This document shows, piece by piece, positions 25,085-32,026 of a stretch of DNA of 32,026 bases. Source of the DNA: an uncultured Candidatus Melainabacteria bacterium (lineage in GTDB: Bacteria; Cyanobacteriota; Vampirovibrionia; Gastranaerophilales; Gastranaerophilaceae); assembly GCA_934747335.1 (NCBI GenBank), contig CAKVGS010000023.1, forward strand, positions 1 through 32,026, given 5' to 3'. The translations under genes were made by a program, and so were the position numbers. Every line of letters starts with the position of its first letter. Position 1 is the stretch's first letter. Under the pieces are notes generated by a model. That model was not told the DNA's origin. It was given only the letters and a program-made list of their open reading frames with translations, and did no database searches.

Positions 25085-25339
25085 CTAAACAGCATAAACA
25101 CTAACTTGTTTTCTGTCACGTCTGTGAGCTTCAAATTTAACTTGTCCGTCAATCAATGCGAACAAAGTATCATCAGAACCGATACCTACGTTGTTACCAG
25201 GATGAACTTTTGTTCCTCTTTGGCGAACAAGGATATTACCGGCTTTAACAATTTCTCCACCAAACTTTTTAACGCCTAAACGCTTCGCTTCGGAATCACG
25301 ACCGTTACGGGTGGAACCCATACCTTTCTTATGTGCCAT
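25085..25339 (-). CDS. rpmA: 50S ribosomal protein L27
   Basis: This 84-residue L27 has the conserved start MAHKKGMGSTRNGRDSEAKR and the body VKAGNILVRQRGTKVHPG, GIGSDDTLFALIDG. The N-terminal tail reaches the peptidyl-transferase centre; here it starts directly as in E. coli, without the cleavable extension of Firmicutes. It follows rplU by 98 bases, with AAGGAGAAT just upstream. Confidence 0.97.
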   Translation of the reverse strand: MAHKKGMGSTRNGRDSEAKRLGVKKFGGEIVKAGNILVRQRGTKVHPGNNVGIGSDDTLFALIDGQVKFEAHRRDRKQVSVYAV

Positions 25340-25437
25340 TTTTATTCTCCTTTTTTTATATCATTTTAATCGGTTGACTTTATAATTATTTATCAACCTC
25401 TATTGTAAACACCCACTTTGAAAGGGTGCGAGTCCGA

Positions 25438-25788
25438 TTATTCTTCAGAAGTTGCTTCTGCTTTAGCTTTAGAAGCTGTTGTTCTGATTTTGCTAATCAT
25501 AACTCTTGCAAAGCCTTGTCTGTGACCTTGTTTTTTTCTATAACCTTTTTTTGGTCTTTGCTTGTATACGATTACTTTTTTAGCTTTGTCATTTTTTACG
25601 ATTGTACCTTCAACCTTAGCATTAGCTACGTATGGTTGACCAACTTTTGATTTTTTGCCGTTAACAATCATAACAACTTTATCAAAAACAACTTTAGCGT
25701 CTTTTTCTTCGCCTAACAATTCAACGTCTACATAACGTCCTTCTTCAACTTGGTATTGTTTACCACCTGTTTCGACTATTGCGTACAT
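25438..25788 (-). CDS. rplU: 50S ribosomal protein L21
   Basis: This 116-residue L21 begins MYAIVETGGKQYQVEEG and contains the conserved C-terminal block KRPKKGYRKKQGHRQGF, which binds 23S rRNA. A short extension rich in Ala, Lys and Glu follows. The ribosome site is GAAAGGAAA. The rplU-rpmA order is universal in bacteria; the cysteine protease gene that sits between them in Firmicutes is absent, as expected because L27 has no extension to cleave. The 270-bp gap upstream could hold an L21 leader, but I could not identify one. Confidence 0.96.
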   Translation of the reverse strand: MYAIVETGGKQYQVEEGRYVDVELLGEEKDAKVVFDKVVMIVNGKKSKVGQPYVANAKVEGTIVKNDKAKKVIVYKQRPKKGYRKKQGHRQGFARVMISKIRTTASKAKAEATSEE

Positions 25789-25995
25789 TGTATTTCCTTT
25801 CTTTTTGAGGAATCGTAGGATATTTTAAAAATCTTTAACAAAAACATTGTGCCGTCATTGTTGATTTTTAGTACCCGTTTAGACACGATTAACCTATCTA
25901 ATACTATTTATACTTTAATTTAACCATGATAAGGTTTTCACTGTCAAGAGCGCAAGTTTAAATTTGTTTACAATTTGACAAAATAGATTTAATAA

Positions 25996-26024
25996 TTGCT
26001 CAAAACATTAAATTATAGTATTAT
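25996..26024 (+). promoter_or_regulatory. Promoter of the methyltransferase gene
   Basis: -35 TTGCTC (25996-26001), a 17-base spacer and -10 TATTAT (26019-26024), 34 bases before the start codon. Confidence 0.5.
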
Positions 26025-26058
26025 TTTAAAGTGAAATCCTGAAAATAAGGAAGATTAT

Positions 26059-26925
26059 ATGAGTGAGATTTGCAAAAATTGGACACAATGGCTTAAGCAA
26101 AATCGTTTTGCGGGCTTGACTCCTGAAATGCAAGAGCAAACTATGCGTTGGCTTGAAGCTGTAAGGGACGTTATTATGGTTTATGCAGAAATCAAACCTT
26201 ATGACGTTGTGCTTGATATCGGTACAGGCACGGGGCTTTTAGCATTTAAAGCATTGGAATTACAGAATTGCCAAGGCAAAGTAATTTTTTCAGACAAATT
26301 CCAGGATTGTTTGGATGATTGTAAGCAGATTTTGGACCATGCAGGCATTACAACGGGCTACGAATTTTTGCAATGTCCGGTTGAACATATAGCGCTTCCT
26401 GAAAGCAGTGTACACAAAGCTCTTATGCGCTCCGTACTTGTTCACGTTGTGAATAAACAGCCTGCTATAAGTGAGGTTTATAGAGTATTAAAGCCAAGCG
26501 GTAAATTATGCGCATTTGAGCCTATTATCCGTTCAAACACTCGTTATTGGGAAATTCTTGACCCAATGTATATAGAAAAATATGAAGATTTCAAGCGTGT
26601 TGAAAACGAAATAATGGACAATCCGCTTGATTCACTTTGCAACTTTGACGAAGATACTTTAAAAATGAATTTGGAAATTGCAGGATTTTCGATTCCTGAA
26701 GTCAAATTGCAAGAAGTACGTTCAAAATACGTAGTTCAGCCGAATATGGTAAAAGAATGGTTTGTAAATCCACCATCACCTAACCAACCTTCGACAAAAG
26801 AAAGATATTTGAAGTATTTTGATGAAAAAACAGTAGATAAATTTATGCAAGATGTTCAAAATTACTTAACAGGACGTGAAATAAGTTTGAAAACAAATGC
26901 AGTATTTATTAATGCAACGAAATAG
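26059..26925 (+). CDS. Class I SAM-dependent methyltransferase
   Basis: This 288-residue protein has the Methyltransf_11-type Rossmann core: motif I VVLDIGTGTGLLAF (about residues 49-62), an acidic residue after the second strand (VIFSDK), and the post-motif III block VYRVLKPSGKLCAFEP. The C-terminal part (about residues 160-288) is an extra domain of unknown role. The substrate cannot be told from sequence; small-molecule methyltransferases of the UbiE/arsenite/quinone type share this core. GGAAG precedes the ATG. It lies before the lipopolysaccharide genes but is separated from them by a repeat, so a functional link is uncertain. Confidence 0.82.
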   Translation: MSEICKNWTQWLKQNRFAGLTPEMQEQTMRWLEAVRDVIMVYAEIKPYDVVLDIGTGTGLLAFKALELQNCQGKVIFSDKFQDCLDDCKQILDHAGITTGYEFLQCPVEHIALPESSVHKALMRSVLVHVVNKQPAISEVYRVLKPSGKLCAFEPIIRSNTRYWEILDPMYIEKYEDFKRVENEIMDNPLDSLCNFDEDTLKMNLEIAGFSIPEVKLQEVRSKYVVQPNMVKEWFVNPPSPNQPSTKERYLKYFDEKTVDKFMQDVQNYLTGREISLKTNAVFINATK

Positions 26926-26959
26926 AAGTGAAGAAAGGAAAAGGGTTTTGGCTTTTTTA

Positions 26960-27106
26960 AGTTGAAAGTTGAAAGTGGAAAGTTGTATTAAACTTTTCAA
27001 ATATTACATAAGTTCAATATTGAACATATTTAAATTTAAAAATTGTAGGGTGCAATTTTTTGCACCATATAAATAACTTTCAACTTTCCACTTTCAACTA
27101 TCAACT
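26960..27106. repeat. About 150-bp structured repeat, copy 1 (upstream of kdsB)
   Basis: The ends are inverted repeats built from AGTTGAAAGTTGAAAGTGG and its complement. Inside are the perfect palindrome GTTCAATATTGAAC and the hairpin GGTGCAA-TTTT-TTGCACC. It is nearly identical to 27905-28058. No coding potential. It looks like a MITE or another palindromic interspersed element. Confidence 0.75.
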
Positions 27107-27133
27107 AAATGAAGCTTTAATCCAATAAGAAAT

Positions 27134-27877
27134 ATGATAAAAAACGAAACCGCAATAATCATCCCGGCACGTTACGGCTCATCCAGACTTGAAGGTAAAC
27201 CGTTATTAAAAGCAAATAATAAACCTATCATCCAATGGGTTTGGGAAAAAGCAAAATCTTGCCCAATGGTTGATAGAGTAATTGTAGCAACAGATGATGA
27301 TAGAATCTATAACGCTTGCAAAGAATTTGGAGCAGAAGTCGAAATGACTTCAACGGAACATAAAAGCGGAAGTGATAGAATAGCTGAAGTTGCAAACCGT
27401 CATCCTGAAATTGGCTACATTATTAATTTACAAGGCGATGAACCATTAATCGAGCAAGCAAACATTGAACTTGTTATTAAAGGTGTAAAAGAAGATGCTA
27501 ATGCAGACATTTCAACGCTGGTAAGAGAAATTAAAGACGCGGACGAGGTTAATAATCCAAATCTTGTTAAATGTGTTTTCGACTTCAATAATTACGCAAT
27601 GTATTTTTCTCGCTCTAAAATTCCGTTTGAAAGAGCAGAAAACGATGGAAGTTGGAAGTTTTACGGTCATTTAGGAATTTATGGTTATAAGCGCGAAGCG
27701 TTATTCAAAATGACAAAGCTTCCTCAAGCACCTTATGAAATGGCAGAAAAACTTGAACAATTGAGAGCTCTGCAAAACGGAATGAAAATCAAAGTTGCGG
27801 TTGTAGATAATATTCCAGTCGGAATTGATACCGCTGAGGATTTTGAAAAATTTAGAAAAATGGTAGAAGGAAAGTGA
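27134..27877 (+). CDS. kdsB: 3-deoxy-manno-octulosonate cytidylyltransferase
   Basis: At 247 residues this is the standard KdsB length. Motifs are IIPARYGSSRLEGKPL (residues 9-24), VATDDDRI, the HKSGSDRIAEV block, NLQGDEPLI, and YFSRSKIPFER. It activates Kdo as CMP-Kdo for attachment to lipid A, so it is direct evidence for an outer membrane with Kdo-lipid A. The ribosome site is weak (AAGAA). It is flanked on both sides by the same structured repeat, and lpxK follows. Confidence 0.95.
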   Translation: MIKNETAIIIPARYGSSRLEGKPLLKANNKPIIQWVWEKAKSCPMVDRVIVATDDDRIYNACKEFGAEVEMTSTEHKSGSDRIAEVANRHPEIGYIINLQGDEPLIEQANIELVIKGVKEDANADISTLVREIKDADEVNNPNLVKCVFDFNNYAMYFSRSKIPFERAENDGSWKFYGHLGIYGYKREALFKMTKLPQAPYEMAEKLEQLRALQNGMKIKVAVVDNIPVGIDTAEDFEKFRKMVEGK

Positions 27878-27904
27878 ATAGAGTAATAGTTGGATAAAAT
27901 TATT

Positions 27905-28058
27905 AGTTGACAGTTGAAAGTTGAAAGTGGACAGTTGTATTAAACTTTTCAAATATTACATAAGTTCAATATTGAACATATTTAAATTTAAACATTGTAG
28001 GGTGCAATTTTTTGCACCATATAAATAACTTTCAACTTTCCACTTTAAACTGTCAACT
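27905..28058. repeat. About 150-bp structured repeat, copy 2 (between kdsB and lpxK)
   Basis: Direct copy of 26960-27106 with a few substitutions and a slightly longer left end (AGTTGACAGTTGAAAG...CTGTCAACT). The internal GTTCAATATTGAAC and GGTGCAA...TTGCACC palindromes are unchanged. Confidence 0.75.
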
Positions 28059-28092
28059 CAAAACCTTTTATATACTATTCACTTAAAATAAA

Positions 28093-29157
28093 ATGAACAT
28101 CAAAACACAAATAACAAAACTACATTATACAAAAGAACCGCAAGGGGCGTTATTTAACTTGCTTAAATTCTGCTCAATATTCTACGGAATAGGTAGCAGA
28201 TTTAAGAATTATTTGTATGACAAAAATATTATCAAACCTAAAAAAGTTGATGCTTTTGTAATTTCTATCGGGAATTTTACAACCGGCGGCGTTGGCAAAA
28301 CTCCTGTTGTTGCGGAAATTGCAAAATATTTTGTCGACAAAGGCGAAAGAGTTGCAATAGTTTCTCGCGGATATGGCGGAAAACTTAATAACAAGAATGT
28401 TAATGTAATTTCTGATGGAATAAATCTTTATTACAAAGCAGATATGGCGGGAGATGAACCTTATTGGCTTGCCGTAAATCTCAATATGTGCGCGGTTTTG
28501 ACTTGCTCAAACAGGATTAAAGCTGCTGAATATGCAATAAAAGAGCTTGGCGTTACTAAAATAATTCTTGATGACGGATTTCAACATAGAAAAATGGCGC
28601 GTGACTTGAACGTTGTTCTTGTCGATTCAGAAAAAATGTTCGGGAACGAAAATTTACTTCCTGCGGGGCCTTTACGAGAAGGTATGGAAGGATTTAACCG
28701 TGTTGATAAACTTGTAGTTGTAAGTAAAAATGTTGACCATACAAGAGCAGAGAAAATTGCAAGAATTTTGGATAAAAAGTTTATGAAAGGAAAAACCCCA
28801 CCCCCTAACCCCCTCCCTCAAGGGACGGGGGCAAACACGCTTCTTTGTAAAGTTGAACCGGATTATTGCTATAACATAATTTCAGGCGAACATTTGCCAA
28901 AAGGAGGAGAAATTACGGCTCTTTCAGCGATTGGACAACCTGAACAATTCTATAAATTCTTAGAAAAAGATTATAGCATAAAAGATAAAGTAACATTTGA
29001 TGACCATCATCAATATACAATAGAAGATATTGACAAGATTGAAGGTACAATTATTACTACCGAAAAAGATGCGGTAAAACTAGCACTTTTGGGCAAAACC
29101 AATATTTTTGCCTTAAAATTGAAAACTGTTTTAGATGTAGAAACTTTGCTCAAATAA
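28093..29157 (+). CDS. lpxK: Tetraacyldisaccharide 4'-kinase LpxK
   Basis: This 354-residue kinase phosphorylates the lipid A disaccharide at the inner membrane. The N-terminal amphipathic/hydrophobic helix (about residues 18-34) is followed by the P-loop GNFTTGGVGKT (60-70). Other family motifs are VSRGYGG, GDEPYWLA, the DDGFQHRKMARDL block and LLPAGPLREG. Residues about 234-248 (TPPPNPLPQGTGAN) are foreign to the family and are encoded by a REP-type sequence inserted in frame near 28795-28840, which explains the length above the usual 325-345. No clear ribosome site precedes the ATG. It probably belongs with kdsB. Confidence 0.92.
   Translation: MNIKTQITKLHYTKEPQGALFNLLKFCSIFYGIGSRFKNYLYDKNIIKPKKVDAFVISIGNFTTGGVGKTPVVAEIAKYFVDKGERVAIVSRGYGGKLNNKNVNVISDGINLYYKADMAGDEPYWLAVNLNMCAVLTCSNRIKAAEYAIKELGVTKIILDDGFQHRKMARDLNVVLVDSEKMFGNENLLPAGPLREGMEGFNRVDKLVVVSKNVDHTRAEKIARILDKKFMKGKTPPPNPLPQGTGANTLLCKVEPDYCYNIISGEHLPKGGEITALSAIGQPEQFYKFLEKDYSIKDKVTFDDHHQYTIEDIDKIEGTIITTEKDAVKLALLGKTNIFALKLKTVLDVETLLK
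28795..28840 (+). repeat. REP-derived insertion in frame within lpxK
   Basis: The C-rich block ACCCCACCCCCTAACCCCC followed by TCCCTCAAGGGACGGGGG has the composition and wording of the intergenic REP elements in this window. It is translated as a Pro/Gly-rich loop without disturbing the frame. Confidence 0.7.
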
Positions 29158-29204
29158 AAGTTTACAATAAATCAGAATTAAGCTATAATTGGATTTATAA
29201 ACAA

Positions 29205-29291
29205 AGAGGGGTGTCCGAGAGGTTTAAGGTGCAATCTTGGAAAGGTTGTGTGGGAGCAATTCCACCGTGGGTTCGAATCCCATCCCCTCTG
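29205..29291 (+). tRNA. tRNA-Ser (anticodon GGA)
   Basis: This is an 87-nt class II tRNA. The acceptor stem AGAGGGG pairs with CCCCTCT, with discriminator G. The D-arm is TCC-GAGAGGTTTAA-GGT, the anticodon stem CAATC/GGTTG has loop TTGGAAA (anticodon GGA, reading UCC/UCU), the long variable arm is GGGAGCAATTCCACC, and the T-arm has GTTCGAAT. The terminal CCA is not encoded. A terminator follows within a few bases. Confidence 0.95.
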
Positions 29292-29294
29292 TAT

Positions 29295-29327
29295 TAAAGT
29301 CCGGTCGCATTCTGCGACCGGACTTTA
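29295..29327 (+). terminator. tRNA-Ser terminator
   Basis: A perfect 15-bp stem (TAAAGTCCGGTCGCA / TGCGACCGGACTTTA) with a 3-base loop, followed by ATTTTAT, three bases after the tRNA. Confidence 0.85.
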
Positions 29328-29679
29328 ATTTTATACAACCCCCGCAAACAAGCACCTTTGAGGCTTGAGTTTTACAAAGATAGACCTCAAAAGGAGACTA
29401 AATTCTCTCTTTTGCGCGCAAGTATTACAAAAAGTCTCTGTTCGAAGTGTCGGAGGTGGAATTAGATATTTCAAATTTAAATTGAAATATTAATTTTTTG
29501 TTTATTTTTATAGAATTTTATAAATAATGTGTAATAATAAAAGTGGCTATTCTAGGACATTACCCAAAATAGCCTGTAAAAATTTTCCAAATACAATTCT
29601 ATATAAAAAATTTTGGTAAGTCAAATGTCCTAGTTAGCCTTTAGATATTACAAATCAGAAAGGTGATGGAGGACATGTT
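29328..29679. other. Gene-free region between tRNA-Ser and the nuclease/helicase operon
   Basis: No gene is supported. 29328-29470 is a stretch with higher GC and short inverted words but no identifiable RNA. A weak promoter (TTGTTT at 29498-29503, TATAAA at 29519-29524, 15-base spacer) precedes the structured leader at 29545-29639. Confidence 0.5.
29545..29639 (+). promoter_or_regulatory. Structured 5' leader with two alternative stems
   Basis: Stem 1 pairs GGCTATT (29545-29551) with AATAGCC (29568-29574). Stem 2 uses the same 5' strand in a long-range helix: CTAGGACATT (29552-29561) with AATGTCCTAG (29624-29633), flanked by GGCTA with TAGCC (29635-29639). It extends inward through TTACC/GGTAA. 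The two folds exclude each other. It lies 41 bases before the first start codon of the operon and after a possible promoter, so it is probably a transcribed leader; a small palindromic element is the alternative. Confidence 0.5.
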
Positions 29680-30279
29680 ATGGAGTGTGGATTCGAAAAA
29701 TTTGCAGATTTTATTTTACGAAGGGATAAATTTAAAAAAAATTTTGTTAAGGCAGAAGTAAATAAAACTGAATATCGCCCCGAAGAGGATTTTTATCTAA
29801 AATTAAGAACCAGATTAAAAAAGATTTTAAGACACAACCTTTCGTTAAATGAACTTGATGAACTTCTGGAAACGATCAGTCCTAAAAGAATAAAATGTTA
29901 CGAAGAATCCATTCTATGTATAAAAGAATTTTTAAAAGATAAAGTTTGTCTGTGGGAACCAATCTCAAAATCTGAAATAGAGTATGGGGGATTAAAAATT
30001 ATTGTAAACCCTCATATAGGCTTAAAAATTAATGGAATTCTTTATCTAATTAGAATTCACTTTAAAAAAGATGCTATTAAACTTCACAAAATCGAAATTT
30101 TACAAAAAATAATGCAAAATGCATATAAAAATGACCTTGAAAACGTAAAACTAGCAATATGGGATATACGTAGCTGTAAATTTTATGCAATAGACTTAAA
30201 TGAAGAAATTCGAATAAACTATGATTTTGAAAAATCTGCGGAAAAGTGGATTGAGTACGCAAAAGAAAACGATTTTTAA
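29680..30279 (+). CDS. Protein of unknown family, first gene of a nuclease/helicase operon
   Basis: This 199-residue protein has an excellent ribosome site (GGAGGA, six bases before the ATG). It has no signal peptide or membrane span. Residues 1-100 are helical and highly charged. Residues 101-170 look like an alpha/beta core (IIVNPHIGLKINGILYLIR, IHFKK, then LAIWDIRSCKFYAI). The strand-turn-strand with N-P, I-N-G and a lysine at the end of the next strand is reminiscent of PD-(D/E)XK-like folds, but the motif is not convincing. It is 13 bases from the helicase gene and certainly in the same operon. A role as defence partner is inferred from that context. The AT content is higher than in the housekeeping genes. 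Confidence 0.7.
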   Translation: MECGFEKFADFILRRDKFKKNFVKAEVNKTEYRPEEDFYLKLRTRLKKILRHNLSLNELDELLETISPKRIKCYEESILCIKEFLKDKVCLWEPISKSEIEYGGLKIIVNPHIGLKINGILYLIRIHFKKDAIKLHKIEILQKIMQNAYKNDLENVKLAIWDIRSCKFYAIDLNEEIRINYDFEKSAEKWIEYAKENDF

Positions 30280-30292
30280 TTAAGGGTAAACA

Positions 30293-31801
30293 ATGAAATC
30301 AGTAAATTTAAAAAGTTTAATTGAAATATATGAATTAAATAATGGTAAATTTCCCCAAGCATATATCAATTTCTTAGGAAGCAAAGACTATCAACTAACT
30401 GTAAAACAGAAGGAACTTTGTCCTTTAATAAGTCTGCTTAAAATATTATCTGGTGAACCTCATTCGTTACATACTAATTTATTTAACTATTTTTATGTTG
30501 GTTATGAGATCCCTCAAATAGGTAAGGAATTCGATCTTTTGCGTATAAACAATTGTAGTGTTTTAAATATTGAATATAAGAGAGAGTTTAGTGAAAAAAT
30601 TACGAACCAACTGAAAAGAAATCAATATTATTTAAAGTTTTTGAATAAAGAAATGTATTTATATACCTATGTCGAAAAAGATAATACTTTATACACATTG
30701 AACTCTAAAAAAGAACTGATTCAGACTACTTTAGACAATTTAGCGAATGTAATAAAGTTACAATGCGAACAAGGAAACTTTTTTGAGAATAACTTAAATG
30801 AGCTATTTGATCCATGCAATTATTTAATTTCTCCTTTTAGAAAAACTCCAGAATTTTTAAATAATGAATATTTTCTAACTAAAGAGCAGGAAGAAATTGA
30901 ACATAATATCAAAAAAGATTTAAGCGCTAATTATAAATATTTTGTTATTACAGGAGACGCAGGAAGTGGCAAAACTTTATTAACGTACCATTTAGCAAAA
31001 GATTTTAAAAATAAAAATCAAAAAATAGGTTTAATACATTGTGGAAATTTGAATGATGGACACCTAGAATTAAAACAAGAATATAATTGGGAGATTGAAC
31101 CAATAAAATATTGGAAAAAGTTATTTGAAAACTCTATCCCGGAAATAATTATAATTGATGAGTTCCAAAGAATAAACAAAAAACAATTCTTCGAAATGCT
31201 AAATAATTATATAAAACCTAATGAAATTATACTAATATTAAGTGGTGATGGAAAACAAACTTTATCTAAAAATGAGGGTGAAATTTTTAAATTGTTCAAT
31301 GATATAGACTCTAAAAATGTCAAAAAATATAAACTTAAAGCTAAAATCAGAACCAATAAAGAGTTGGATCAATTCATAAAAATAATGCTAGATTTAAACA
31401 ACAAAATAAATTATAAGGTCAGCAATAAAAATATTAACATCACCTATTTTAATAATATAAATGAAGCAAATAGATATATTGCATCAAAAGAGTATAACTA
31501 TATTTCATATACTCCAAGTCAGTATTATGAAAACAAATACGCAGATTCTGCAAAAGTTAATCCTAAAAAAATTGGAAATGCACATGCTGTAATTGGACAA
31601 GAGTTCGAAAATGTGATTGTTATACTAGGAGAACAGTTTTATTATGATGATAAAATATTAAAAGCTAGAAAGATGGATAGAATTCCATATTCTACGGCCA
31701 AAATGTTTTTTCAGCAAATAACCAGAGCTATTAATAAACTCGAAATAGTCGTTGTCAACAATTTAGATGTATTTAATAAACTAATTGAAATCTTTGATTA
31801 G
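30293..31801 (+). CDS. NERD-like nuclease fused to DUF2075/Schlafen-type SF1 helicase
   Basis: In this 502-residue protein, residues about 60-120 contain a nuclease-like signature: GYEIPQIGKEFDLLRI, then LNIEYKRE, giving D81, E94 and K96 of a PD-(D/E)XK/NERD site. The helicase part has Walker A GDAGSGKT (221-228), Walker B IIIIDEFQR (285-293), motif III LSGDGKQT (316-323), an arginine region KAKIRTNKELD, motif V VIGQEFENVIVILG and motif VI QQITRAINKLEIVV. This order matches the DUF2075 / Schlafen group 3 helicases. AAGGG precedes the ATG. Such nuclease-helicase proteins are frequent in phage-defence loci; the phage role here is inferred. Confidence 0.75.
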   Translation: MKSVNLKSLIEIYELNNGKFPQAYINFLGSKDYQLTVKQKELCPLISLLKILSGEPHSLHTNLFNYFYVGYEIPQIGKEFDLLRINNCSVLNIEYKREFSEKITNQLKRNQYYLKFLNKEMYLYTYVEKDNTLYTLNSKKELIQTTLDNLANVIKLQCEQGNFFENNLNELFDPCNYLISPFRKTPEFLNNEYFLTKEQEEIEHNIKKDLSANYKYFVITGDAGSGKTLLTYHLAKDFKNKNQKIGLIHCGNLNDGHLELKQEYNWEIEPIKYWKKLFENSIPEIIIIDEFQRINKKQFFEMLNNYIKPNEIILILSGDGKQTLSKNEGEIFKLFNDIDSKNVKKYKLKAKIRTNKELDQFIKIMLDLNNKINYKVSNKNINITYFNNINEANRYIASKEYNYISYTPSQYYENKYADSAKVNPKKIGNAHAVIGQEFENVIVILGEQFYYDDKILKARKMDRIPYSTAKMFFQQITRAINKLEIVVVNNLDVFNKLIEIFD

Positions 31802-31811
31802 CAACGTGAGT

Positions 31812-32026
31812 TCACACACTTCTTCCTGCAATCCTATACAACTCCTTAACTGTCAGGTTTGGAGCTTGTTTGCCATTCAAAATATCTTCTATTAATTTAG
31901 GTGGAAGATAGCGCAGGCTCATCAATCGGTAGATATAACTGCTCTTTTGCTCTTTAGAGAGTTTGCCTTCAAGCCAGAGTTTGTGATAATAAAACCCTTT
32001 GGCAACAGATTGTATTAGAGTTAAAT
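31812..32026 (-). CDS. C-terminus of a probable site-specific serine recombinase (5' part outside window)
   Basis: On the minus strand the frame is open from the window edge to a TGA at 31812-31814, giving 70 residues. The segment YRLMSLRYLPPKLIEDILNG followed by KQAPNLTVKELYRIAG resembles the C-terminal motif of many serine recombinases and related resolvases (L-x-L-x-F-L-x-P-x-I-V-x-A-I-L-x-G-x-Q-P-x-x-L-T). The catalytic domain would lie beyond the edge, so the family is inferred. It ends 10 bases from the convergent helicase gene. Its presence supports a mobile origin for the neighbouring operon. Confidence 0.6.
   Translation of the reverse strand, partial: LTLIQSVAKGFYYHKLWLEGKLSKEQKSSYIYRLMSLRYLPPKLIEDILNGKQAPNLTVKELYRIAGRSV

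Noticed and set aside
25789..26058. Possible L21 ribosomal leader in front of rplU
   Set aside because: I saw no convincing conserved hairpin; covariance search with the L21 leader models would be needed.
29331..29470. Minus-strand open stretch of about 45 codons between tRNA-Ser and the operon
   Set aside because: It has no start codon or ribosome site and matches nothing I can name. It might be a decayed gene end, but this cannot be supported.
1..32026. CRISPR arrays
   Set aside because: No regularly spaced direct repeats with unique spacers were seen; repeats present are REP/MITE-like or occur as pairs.

Overview
The window is AT-rich bacterial DNA from a diderm, probably anaerobic organism. 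Lipid A and Kdo genes (lpxK, kdsB) and a type V autotransporter imply an outer membrane. ClpC, GlgC and a murC-murB-ddl-ftsQ cluster fit the cyanobacterial side of the tree. Small lineage-specific membrane proteins, pilin-like proteins with very short leaders and abundant REP-type palindromes resemble the non-photosynthetic cyanobacterial relatives (Gastranaerophilales / Melainabacteria). This placement is inferred from gene content only.

Layout. 1-460: the 3' end of a winged-helix protein gene and a decayed 3' half of a tRNA-Glu-like gene. 650-2600: three small lineage-specific proteins. 2680-7970 (minus): the wall-synthesis and division cluster murC, murB, ddl, ftsQ, then hemW. 8044-8750: a toxin-antitoxin-like pair between two identical 38-bp stem-loop repeats. 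8798-11287 (minus): clpC. 11485-12605: an ECF sigma/anti-sigma pair, convergent with pflA. 13362-15823: two repeat-rich gaps around an unusual prepilin/YadA-head/S74 protein. 15830-18976: pgi, rnpB (minus strand) and glgC. 19083-20050: a two-gene operon of unknown function. 20249-23995 (minus): an autotransporter. 24171-24989: a FliA/WhiG-type sigma factor. 25085-25788 (minus): rplU-rpmA. 26059-29157: a methyltransferase, kdsB and lpxK. 29205-32026: tRNA-Ser(GGA), a structured leader, a two-gene nuclease/helicase operon and the end of a probable recombinase gene.

How it works together. Most of the window is housekeeping: peptidoglycan precursor synthesis, lipid A/Kdo synthesis, glucose-phosphate entry into glycogen, ribosome assembly, RNase P and ClpC proteolysis. 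Accessory content lies in the gaps. It comprises REP palindromes (one inserted in frame inside lpxK), a 172-bp MITE-like element that interrupts a REP and has a 10-bp target duplication, a pair of about 150-bp structured repeats flanking kdsB, and the toxin-antitoxin cassette.

The strongest candidate for a new system is the operon at 29680-31801. It encodes a 199-aa protein of unknown family and a 502-aa protein with a NERD-like nuclease motif fused to a DUF2075/Schlafen-type helicase. It lies behind a leader able to form two alternative structures, between a tRNA gene and a recombinase remnant, which is the setting of a mobile defence module.
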